Assembly: GCA_011947345.1 (NCBI GenBank)
Contig: JAAVTG010000528.1
Span: 558,001-622,000, forward strand
Origin: Phytophthora quininea
Taxonomy: Eukaryota > Oomycota > Peronosporomycetes > Peronosporales > Peronosporaceae
DNA length: 64,000 bases
Direction: 5' to 3'
Part shown: in pieces, positions 53,501-62,790 of the stretch
How positions within the stretch are numbered: the stretch's first letter is position 1
Layout of the letters: every line of letters begins with the position of its first letter
Notes under the pieces: generated by a model
Database searches by the model: none
What the model was told of the DNA's origin: nothing
What the model saw: the letters and a program-made list of their open reading frames with translations, nothing else
Made by a program: the position numbers and the translations under genes

Positions 53501-54645
53501 GTTTTCGCCGGCGAACTCGGCCAAAATGGATTCAAAATGATCGAGTACTTCGAGGCGATAGACGGCACCTCGAAGTTGGAGCCTGGCTATAATCCCGCAA
53601 CGTGGATGCTGGAGGTGATCGGTGCCGGCGTAGGCAACAGCAACAGCGGCAAACCAGACTTTGCGAAAATTTTCAAGTCCAGTGAGCACTTTAAACGCCT
53701 CTTGTCGAATTTGGATCAGGAAGGAGTCTCTCGACCGTGCGAGGAATTACCTGCCTTGGAATTCAGCGATAAGCGTGCTGCGACCGAGATGACACAGATG
53801 AAATTTCTGATGAGACGGTTCTTCAACATGTACTGGCGAACAGCGTCGTTTAACTTGACTCGTTTTGCGATTTCACTGGGCCTCGGCCTCGGATTTGGGC
53901 TTACGTATGTCGGTGCTGACTACACTTCGTACTCAGGCATCAATTCGGGAATGGGAATGGTGTACTTGGCGATGGGGTTTATCGGGATTGTATCATTCAA
54001 CGGAATGATCCCCGTAGCAGCGGAGGACCGCGCTGTCTACTATCGCGAACGAGCTGCACAAACTTACAGCGCTCTATGGTACTTTTTGGGCTCAGTATCA
54101 TAGAGATCCCGTACGTTGTCGTAGCCGTGTTAGTGTTCTTGGCACCGTTCTTCCCCATGGTTGGATTTACTGGGGTGGGCACTTTCCTGATGTGCTGGCT
54201 CATCCTCGTGCTGCATGTGCTGCAACAAGCTTACATGGCCGAGCTGCTTGTCTTCCTGCTGCCAAACCTGGAAGTTGCTGAGATTGTTGGAGTACTGGTC
54301 ACGCTGATATCCTACTTGTTTTCGGGTTTCAGCCCGCCGGCTTCGTCTTTACCATCGGCAACCGTGTGGCTGTACGACATCACGCCCATGACTTACAGCC
54401 TCGCGGTTATGTCGACTGTCGTTTTCGGGAGCTGCGCTAGTGAAGGCGACGTTGGGTGCGAACAATTGACGAATGTGCCGCCGTCTCTTCCGGACGGCGT
54501 GACGGTGAAGGAATACCTGGAGGCCAACTTTTTGATGAAGCACAGTGAGGTCTGGCGGAACTGCGGGATAATGCTCGCCTTTGTCTTCATCTTTGGTTTG
54601 ATGACCCTCCTGGCAATGCGATTTCTCAACTATCAGAAGAGATAG
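50580..54645 (+). CDS. Full-size PDR/ABCG-type ABC transporter
   Basis: Two half-transporters in NBD-TMD order. NBD1: Walker A GQPGSGKSS, signature VSGGERKR, Walker B MMMDEISTGLDS. NBD2: Walker A GSSGAGKTT, degenerate signature SVEQMKRLAI, Walker B LFLDEPTSGLDAR. TMD1 and TMD2 follow each NBD (SSVYYQFDTTDAQLAMGIMF; LGLGFGLTYVGADYTSYSGI, then GFIGIVSFNGMIPVAAEDRA). Oomycete members of this group export xenobiotics, fungicides and plant defence compounds; the substrate is unknown. There are about seven frame breaks (near 51000, 51170, 52105, 52300, 52520, 52790, 53265, 54100). Most look like one-base slips; the one near 51170 fits one extra or two missing bases. No introns are seen. Start MDTDDSSELSIPTIR, stop 54643-54645. 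Confidence 0.9.
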
Positions 54646-54760
54646 CTAATGGTGCGAACGTTATTCTGACAAGTTGCTATTGCAAGTTGCTATTGCTTTG
54701 ACGACTATCTTATACTCTCTGAAAAGCCAGAGCTGAAAGGCGCTCGACTTCTCCGACTTC

Positions 54761-55360
54761 ATGCTGTCACTTCAAACTGCTCTGCAGGACGTAATGGCCG
54801 AGAGAAGTCGCCAGAAACGTGAGTTTTACAGCGAGCTCATTTCGCAATTCCCCTCTTACCTGCGCAGCGACCTACTTGGTGGATATACAGGCATGCGAGT
54901 GGCTCTGTGGATACAAACGGCGGTAGCAGCGATACTCATAACCGGCGGGGTCAGTCACGGCAACACCTACAACATCCGCCGTCAGCTTCAAGCCCCAGCA
55001 ACGATCGGGCAACCGCCAACCTTCACGACCGAGACTGCGTACTACAGCTGCGCCTACGCTGCCCGCGGCAAGTGGTGCTGTGCGCAGTCGAATCACGGAG
55101 CAGGAGGGCCTTACTGTTGGGATGTTGGATCCGCAACTTCTACCTGCAAGGAGACGTTTTCGCTGTGGAATCGTCAGAATATCATTTGCTGTACAAGAAG
55201 CGCGGCTGACTGCATCCTCACGTATGCAGGCGCGATGCCAACTGCCCCTCCCGCTTCAGCGACGACAAAGCAAACTATTATTCAGGCGGCAGCAACACCA
55301 GCAACCCAGCAGCAGCAGACGTCCCAACCAGCCCCAAAGCCCCCGACGACCAAAACATAG
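54761..55360 (+). CDS. Small anchored protein with the WCCAQSN Cys-rich domain
   Basis: An intact 199-residue frame. After a charged ~55-residue N-terminus comes a hydrophobic helix (VALWIQTAVAAILITGGVS). Then a Cys-rich domain: TAYYSCAYAARGKWCCAQSN, GGPYCWDVGS, CKETFSLWNRQNIICCTRSA and DCILTY. The C-terminus is a short Pro/Thr/Gln tail. The domain is the same as that at the N-terminus of the mucin-like gene at 41263-46057, about 9 kb away. The helix could be a signal anchor, or the true start could be MRVALWIQTAV (ATG at 54893), which would make it a signal peptide. No known family is recognised. Confidence 0.7.
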   Translation: MLSLQTALQDVMAERSRQKREFYSELISQFPSYLRSDLLGGYTGMRVALWIQTAVAAILITGGVSHGNTYNIRRQLQAPATIGQPPTFTTETAYYSCAYAARGKWCCAQSNHGAGGPYCWDVGSATSTCKETFSLWNRQNIICCTRSAADCILTYAGAMPTAPPASATTKQTIIQAAATPATQQQQTSQPAPKPPTTKT

Positions 55361-55410
55361 CCCATACAAAAGTACTGTAAATGATACATATTTTTCTTCT
55401 TTGGATTTCG

Positions 55411-57792
55411 ATGGACGTCGATCTTGGCAAGGTGCCCAATGCCTGGCAGTTCATGCTGCCGTGGTGCGAGAACCTGCGCGACCGCGTGGGGTACACGTAC
55501 GGGAGCCCGAGAGATCCGCCAGACCAGTTTGTGCGGGGCCTGAAAATTTACCCCCGCGCAAGTCCTCCACCAGCCAGCTAGACGAGGAGTTTGAGCGCGA
55601 GTACGTGCAACAGCGCCAGAAGCTGCGGGAGACGCTGGCTCTGCTGGCTGTCGTGGCTCGGGCGAATAACGACGTGTGGAGGCGGCTGCTGGTGCACGCC
55701 AAAGTGCTGAATTACAAGTTCTCAGTGCTCGAGCTGTTGGACGGCGAGCTCCCAGCGCGGTTTTGGATCCAGCGGCCGTTCGGCAGAGACATCTCCCACG
55801 ACGACTACGACAACCTTGTCCGAGGCATCTTCGTGCAGGGAATCGACGCCGATGCGGCTTTGAACGGAGACTTGGTGCAGTTCTGTGGGGTGGGGCAGCA
55901 CACCAAGTACAGCAAAGAGTACAAGGCCACATTGACGCAGATTGTCGATCTATGGAGGGAAAATCAGTCGAAGCCTGGAGATATTCCCGATGAGATTGAG
56001 GTCTCGATGATTGTGTACATTGAGCCAATGTCGATGAGGAGTCCTGGGGCAGTGGTGAAGTACGTCCAAAACGTGATTCGAGCCATTCGCCATATCCGTG
56101 ACAGCTCCTGGAAGAAAATGACAGCCAGGACAACCTGCCCACGAGTGACATTTGTGCTGGAATCGGTGCTGGGGGATCTTCGGCCTATACAGATTAGATC
56201 CGGATTGGGTGCGTTAATGGAAGACCTGACTCGCGAAGGAATTCGGTGTTCGGGGTTGAGTTTCCGTCAACAGATCGGGAACGCTTTGGCAGCACCTGCC
56301 AAGAGAGGAGGTGCGCGTAAAGCTATTGGAAAGCTACTGACCTACGTGTTTGGTGGAGCAGCCAGTGCAGGCAGAATTGCACTCGATACACGATGCGGGA
56401 TCGCTGCAGAACCTATGACTGGACCACGGTTCTCCAAAACTGATGTGGAGACAACATTCAACTGGGCTCGGTTAATTTCCACTGCGAGCCCTCGCGTTGC
56501 TGGTTTTTCGAGCGCATGTGCTCATCGGCTGCGGCAAATCAGTCAACTTCGAATTTGTCCATTGTGATGCAGGAAGACGGCAGTGCAGAGTTGTTCCGAT
56601 GGAGGTGGCAGTGGGTTTGCTATGGTTTCTTCTCCAGGAGAGCTCGTCGGTACTCGCGATTGGAGAACCTCACGCTTCGAGACGTGCGCATCATCGCGCA
56701 AGATGTTGAGGCAATGCGTGCTGTACTCGCTTCTGATAATCCTGAAGAAGACTTGCTTGGTTTGGTACCAAGTCAGCAACAAGGTGGTGATGTGAATATT
56801 AAGGCAAATGCTTCTATCAGACTGCAGCCGATGGATGCAACTGAAGATCTTGGCAACAATTCAAACTTCAAGGTAGGAAGAAAATTACGTGGCGTCAAAT
56901 TGCTGAACAACAGCGTTGATGACGGATGGGTAGATGTTTTGATCCCTGGCTTTGGCAAGTGTCAAACGCGTCGAGCAGATCTGGTACACAATGAAGGAGT
57001 GCTGTTACCTGCTGATACGAGTGGGATTTCCTCACTCGTCGTCGCTTTTGTGAAGACCCTGAGCACGAAGTTCTGCTGCGCTTCCTTGAGCTCGTTGGAA
57101 GTGAACTGAAATATCTGACTTTGCAATTATCGAGCTTCAACACAAGTGACTTGACGAAAGTTGCTGCAACTTGCCCCAATCTTGTTGAGATAGCTATTTG
57201 TACGCCTGGGGTTGAGGCTCGTTTCCGTGCTTGCGACTTTCAACAAGGTCAAGGTCTGGTTGCGCTTACAGGCGATCCAGTTGCCTTCGAGGATGTCACC
57301 GCGATTGTGCGATTGCTTTGCGTACCTGGCACCCCATTTGCCGATCCTACGAGACGCCTGCGGGTTCGAACGCGCCGTGATTATGAGCGTCGAGCTTCAG
57401 TCCCACCTTTGGACGAACTTTGTGTAACGCTGCTGCTGATGCTTCGGTTGAATCACTCGCTGGAATACCTGGACATTGTTTCTAACGAGCTCGACTTGGC
57501 ATTTATGATGCTCTTGAAAGCGCAGCACCTCGAAAAGCTGGCAGCAGTCGGCGAGGCGTTGCCGATAGAATCCAAGCTTGCCTTTATAAGTGTAATGGAT
57601 TCGCAACATCCTACCAAGGTCACGAAGAAGGCTCGAAGGACGCGCTCGTCGACGACGTCACTATGTCTCCACGATCTTGATCGAAATGTTGTCGACTTGA
57701 TCTTTACGTTCGCAGCAAAACCCGCAACGCGAAAGGTGTACTTTCGCATTGGACAGGAGTTTGAAGGGCGATGCGATTATTTGCCAGTTTAG
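55411..57792 (+). CDS. Large orphan protein with LRR-like C-terminal half
   Basis: About 790 residues across four frames. The N-terminal part reads MDVDLGKVPNAWQFMLPWCE and, after a shift near 55550, RKSSTSQLDEEFEREYVQQR with a coiled stretch and FWIQRPFGRDISHDDYDNLV. The C-terminal half has irregular leucine-rich segments: LENLTLRDVRIIAQDVEAMR, ELKYLTLQLSSFNTSDLTKV with AATCPNLVEIAIC, and LNHSLEYLDIVSNELDLAFM. Further breaks are near 56490 and 57045-57060. I do not recognise the family; the style is that of lineage-specific oomycete proteins with ribonuclease-inhibitor-like LRRs. No signal peptide or membrane helix is seen. Confidence 0.6.
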
Positions 57793-57898
57793 CCAGGACC
57801 AATGTCGTAAAGCAGCAGTGATGTCCGTGAAATAAGAACTGCAAGTGGCACGTGTAAGATCTCGGCTTGCTTTCGATAGTTAGACTGTGCTTCTACTG

Positions 57899-60800
57899 TT
57901 CGGACTTGTACGGAGTGGGCTTGCGTTTGGTTGAGGGGATTGCCTGGTCAGGCTCACTGAGAAGCCGTTGCTGGGTACCTTTGGTATGCCACTTGTAGTT
58001 CTTGTTAACATTGTTGTTACACGGTTTTCGTGTGCAGTGGTCGACTAGGACCATGCCCTTGCACCACAAGTGCGTAGTCTGGATGCTCAATCTGTGACGC
58101 GACCGCCTCGAGCGACTATGAAGCAAAATAACACAGCTAAGAGAGGTACCATTGCACAACTAGCACCACAATAACATTGCAACACACCTTTAGAAGCCGG
58201 TCTAAGAGATCTTGCTGGTGCATATTGTACGTGCGTTCCTGCCGGATGAGATGCCGATACCGCTCAAAACTGTAAACACCCTTGGTTTGTCCGAACATTT
58301 CGCCGTCCTCGTAACTATCATTGACATTACTTTGACCCTCTAGTGAATCTTCAAAGAGCGCTAATGCTTGGTTCCACGTGACAGACAACAGATTCGTTCC
58401 TGCTTCATCATCACTTTCACTGTCAGAAAGATTTGGGACATCTTCTGCTTGTTCAGCAAGAGTGAAGGCATCGGCATCCCAAATATCTCCAAACAGGCGT
58501 TCGGCGCTACCGCTGCCTTCCATCACAATAGGAATTAATGGCTCGACATGTTTCCTATCCGCCACGCTAACAAACACATCCGATATAAAGAGACTGGCAT
58601 CGCCATGAGATCCAACAACGCTTTGAAGCCCAACCTGAGAACTTTGCCAAGCTGAGAAGTTTGAAGGAGGGCAATGAACTACACGCTGCTGACGTAAAGC
58701 GTAGGTTGGTTCGGTCTCTCGTGGTCTTTGTATCGCCACAAGTGGACGCACGCTCGCTGCCGGTCTCAAGAACGCATCAGCGGGCATCAAGTCCAGTAAG
58801 GATGGATTCTCGCTAGTCCCCGGGTCTCCACTACCGTGCAGTGCTGCTGCAACGTTGAATGAATCACCCGGAATCGGCAGCAACGATATCTCGGCACCGC
58901 ATTCGCTTGCTGCACCCTCCCGAATCTCTCGGTCTTGCTCCTGTGGCACGTATGTTGGCAGTGCCGGTAATGGAATCTGCTCGTGGCCCATCAAAAGTGC
59001 TTCGTCTCGTGGCTTGAGCTCCAAAAATGTGAACAAATTGAACTTCAGGTCCCAATCTGGCGGCAAATCAATGATGTCACGATGCTTTTGCGACGTGTTC
59101 TCTTTCACCACCGGAAAGCTGGTTAGGTAGCACTGAGGCAGCCCCGGAGTATCTCCACCGGAATCACTCTGCATTTCACGGCGTGACCCCAGCATTGCAG
59201 CTTCTGAGTCAGTGCCACTTTGAGCGCTACGCTGCCAATCTAATTCCACTTTTTCACGAACTTGTGCGCGAGTCTGGGCGCCATCGATCCACGCATGAAT
59301 ACGTTCGAGTCGACGTTGAGCGCGAAGACGAATAACGCAAGTCGATACTGCACGGACAAGACGACGGAGTACGCGCTGCCGTCGAGACCACATATCATTC
59401 TTGTACGGCTTGAAATCTGGGGCGTACGCCGGTATGAAATGGGCCGGAAGTACAGCTGTCTTCAGTTCACCAAGAAGCTGAAGCTGCTCTTCATCATTGT
59501 CTTTCTGAGACTGATCAAAAACCACCGGAAGCTTGTACCTGATGTTGATGAACGTCATACGAAGTTTATCTCGCTGCTGGCGAGCCAGCGCGAGTGCATT
59601 CAGTTGTCGAAGCTCGACAAGATAGTTGAGTTGTTCGCTGGACAGTAGTCGCTGACCAATATGCACTTTGTGGCTTTGGAACTCCAGCTCCTTCTCCGCC
59701 TGTGTCACATCGCTCAATTCCTGCTGAAAGAATATGTCTTTCACCTGGTTGCTAACTTGCATTCTCTGGAGGTATCCTTCTTCTTCACGTACGAGAGAGC
59801 GAAAGTTGAGCATGATGGCGTCTTTATCATCTCCATTGTCATCATTTCCTGTGCTGAGCTGTGCCTGCTCCTCTCGCTGTTGCTGACGTAATGCCCGGTT
59901 TGCCGAAATTGCCTTTTAAGATCCTTGGGCTTGAGTTTTCCGGGCTCTTGATTCAATACAAAACTCACAGCCGCTACAGAATTCAGATCGTGGGAATCTC
60001 AATGCCACGCACTTTTTCAAGTTCAAGTTCATCTTCTTCCTCGTCATGATCCTCAGACTGGGATACTACTCGCGGTGTACGTCTATTGTGGACAGATTTT
60101 GTGCCAGCACGAGGTGTGGATGTTTTCCCTGCTTGCTTTTGCGACTGATGCAGTGTTTCAGATTGTGGGGACGCACGAAAACGTAACTTTTCCTCGACTT
60201 CCACAGTCGACGTTTCACCAGCAGCCGTACTAGCGGACGAGCCCGCGAGCACGCAGACTTGTGGGATGAAACCAAGTTGTGAGACGTGCAATTCCAATTC
60301 GGCACTTGCCGTGGCGTAGATGGTCGGCCGGAACTCGAGCTCAATGCGCGCTTCGCCCCGAGGTGGGATGCTCCCAGTGAGTGGGAATATCGTGAACGAC
60401 GGGTGCGGCTTTGTGACTCGCAGCTCGTACTCGAACGCCACTGGCACCGAACATGTGATGGATACTTGCCGCTGAGCGCAGGAACCGCGCGGAACAACGC
60501 CAAAATCCATCCGCGATGGGAAGGACACTTCGTTCACGACGGGATATGCGTGCAGCGGGATGAGTGTGGAACCACCACGGGCCACATCGGCGCTAGATCC
60601 ATAGGCCACCTCCTCGCAGCTCACCTGTATGCAGTCGTAGTAGTACTGGAAGCCCGCAGGAGCCGTAAACGACACGAGGATTTCCTCGCTCAGTCCCGCC
60701 GACACGAACGACGGGCGATTGCTGCTGGCGAACGCAGCTCGGAACCCTTTTTCCCGGTTGGAAACGCGTAGCGTAGGCGGACTGCCTTGGCGCTGTTGTT

Positions 60801-60902
60801 GTGTACGCGGACGCGCTGTTGCATGGCGCGGTCGAGCTGGAAGCCGCCAAAGTGGACGCTCGCGGGCTGCGCGTAGAGGATCTGGTCCGTGGTGGTGGTC
60901 AT
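57899..60902 (-). CDS. CFAP221: Cilia- and flagella-associated protein 221 (PCDP1)
   Basis: The N-terminus carries ASH/MSP-type beta-sandwich domains: QPASVHFGGFQLDRAMQQRV, SFVSAGLSEEILVSFTAPAG with FQYYYDCIQVSCEE, STLIPLHAYPVVNEVSFPSR and GVVPRGSCAQRQVSITCSVP. Later come LNQEPGKLKPKDLK, a coiled helix (SALRQQQREEQAQ-like) and VHIGQRLLSSEQLNYLVELR. These match CFAP221/PCDP1, a component of the flagellar central pair apparatus. Apparent one-base deletions lie at about 60748-60755, 59982-59986 and 59914-59917, each beside a short run. A short intron near 58118-58189 leads to a last exon (SLEAVASQIEHPDYALVVQG); its end is uncertain, stopping either near 58040 or at 57899 after another shift. Confidence 0.8.
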
Positions 60903-61388
60903 CGGTCTGCGCAGCCGCGGGACCCGCGCGCTGCTCGGCGGTGGCGGTACGGCCAGGCTGCATCAAGGCGACTATTCGCACGACCGTTCAGGATCCGCTC
61001 AAAAAATAGGTGCAATATCAGTTTGGAAAAAGGGATACCGGGACGGAAATCGTACCGCTCAATCCTGCTCACGACGGGTACATGAAGAACCCCCAACGCT
61101 CCGCGGCGAACCTGCACGAGAGCCCCACATTACGAGGTCCTTATCATCGCCTGTGCTGGCACGTCGTTATCCGCGCGGCAAGCTGTTCGGCAAGGCGACG
61201 ACAACTGGAACGACTATGTGAACCCACAGCGCATACAAACAGCAAGTGGCTTGTGGGTTCGGGCGCTGCGATTGGCCAATTTTGGCCGAATAGAGACGGT
61301 CGCTCGAGCGGACAGAGGCACTTCCGACGCATTCTCGTTCCTCGCCAGCCAAGGGCGGACCTTGCTCCGCTGCCACTACGTACCTGTC
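60903..61388. promoter_or_regulatory. Divergent intergenic region
   Basis: About 0.49 kb between CFAP221 (minus) and the C2-DUSP gene (plus), presumably with both promoters. Several open frames cross it, but none has recognisable motifs. Confidence 0.35.
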
Positions 61389-62639
61389 ATGATGTCCGCG
61401 ACGGCGTCCGACCGCTTCGGCGCTGTGGAGCTGTCTCCGCGCCACGACGAGCCGTTGCTGGTGCCCGGGTCCTCGGCGCTAGAGGCCATGACGGCGCCCT
61501 GCGTCGTGTCCGTGCGCGTGGTAGCGGCTATGGCGCTGCGCGCCATGCACAAGGGCATCACCAGCAACCCCATGGTCGAGGTCTCGCTCGTGCACGACGA
61601 CGGCTCCACTCCGCTGCAGCGCAGCGCCGGTTGGTCCTCGGCAACGACCTTAAGGGCCGTCCGCGCGCAGCCACCGACACAGCAGCACGTCGCTGCCCGG
61701 GGGCAGTGCGCATCCTCACGCCATGGCAACGAAACCTCTGCGCTCGAAGGTGGTCAAGAGCTCGCTGAACCCCATCTGGAACTTTGACGTGGACTTTGGA
61801 GATGTCGACACGGATAGCGTCGTGGGCGTGCTGTTTGTGGTGCGGCACGTGGGGAAATTTGGCATCGTCAAGAAGGACATTGGGCAACTCTTGCTGTCGC
61901 TCAGAGAGATCATGGACCTTAAGATGGTGCGTACAGGTAGTGTGATATAGGGACGGTAGAACAGTCTGGACTGATCAGATGCGTTTGTGTGTTTTCGTAG
62001 CAACCACCGCATGAGCAGACGTTCCATCTACAGCCGACGGATGATATGGTGCGGCGCGATGCACTAGAAGGCCCGAGCAACCGCAAGTCCGGCAAACTCA
62101 CCGTGCGCTTCAACGGGTACGGCGTACCCTCCAGCTACACCGTCATGACCGACGGTCGCGTCTCCAACATGGTCAACACGTTGGTCGCTCATGAAGACGA
62201 ATTCGGACGCAGCTCCAAGTCCCTGGTGGTGCATGACATCCGCACCGAGGTGCGGACGCTACAGACTTTCAATCAGACGCGGCCAAACCCAGGCGAGACG
62301 TGGTTCGCCGTGCACGCAGACTGGATCCGCAAGTGGCTATTATTCGTGTCCAAGCACAAGGGCAACGAAGTCCACAATCCAGGCTCAGTGGACAACATGC
62401 CGCTGATCTCGGACAACTTGATGAATGGCACGTTCCAAATCAAGGCCGACTTGACTATCAAGAAGGACTTCAGGATGATCAACGAAAAGAGCTGGGACTA
62501 CTACCAGAAGATTTATGGCGGGGGCCCCGCGATCGAAGTGCAGATCCCCGTCGACTGCGCCAACCCCGCACAGTGGATAGCGGCGCTCCGGTTGGACGAA
62601 GCCGGACGTGTAAACTCCAACTATGTCAACTCAGATTGA
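61389..62639 (+). CDS. C2 domain-DUSP domain fusion protein
   Basis: The first part looks like a C2 domain: CVVSVRVVAAMALRAMHKGI with TSNPMVEVSLVHDDG, later SKVVKSSLNPIWNFDVDFGD and GVLFVVRHVGKFGIVKKDIG. A 74-bp intron (61927-62000) follows. The second exon carries a DUSP domain: TWFAVHADWIRKWLLFVSKH, NPGSVDNMPLISDNL, LTIKKDFRMINEKSWDYYQK and IYGGGPAIEVQI. DUSP domains usually sit in ubiquitin-specific proteases, yet no protease domain is present here. The pairing suggests a Ca/lipid-binding adaptor of the ubiquitin system (inference). The C2 part changes frame twice around 61620-61725, consistent with two one-base deletions. The Fanzor-type gene is convergent, with 151 bp between stops. Confidence 0.75.
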
Positions 62640-62671
62640 GGTTCGTCGCCTTGGGAGTTACCTCGTTTTGC

Positions 62672-62723
62672 CAACTTTACTACAAGTTGACAGGTTGGGC
62701 ACTCGTGGGCCTGTAGCGCCCAC
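62672..62723 (-). ncRNA. Two hairpins in the 3' flank of the Fanzor gene (candidate guide-RNA scaffold)
   Basis: Two perfect 6-bp stems lie 68-119 bp beyond the Fanzor stop codon: 62705-62723 (GTGGGC / GCCCAC, 7-nt loop) and 62672-62689 (CAACTT / AAGTTG, 6-nt loop). TnpB and Fanzor guide RNAs are made from the 3' end of the gene and its flank, so these are candidates for the structured part. Transcription is not shown; the call is an inference from position and folding. Confidence 0.3.
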
Positions 62724-62790
62724 CAGAAGTAAAACCGCTGATGGACAGGACTCCGCGACGAAGGCTTCGCCGGTAGTGCATGAGAGCGCT

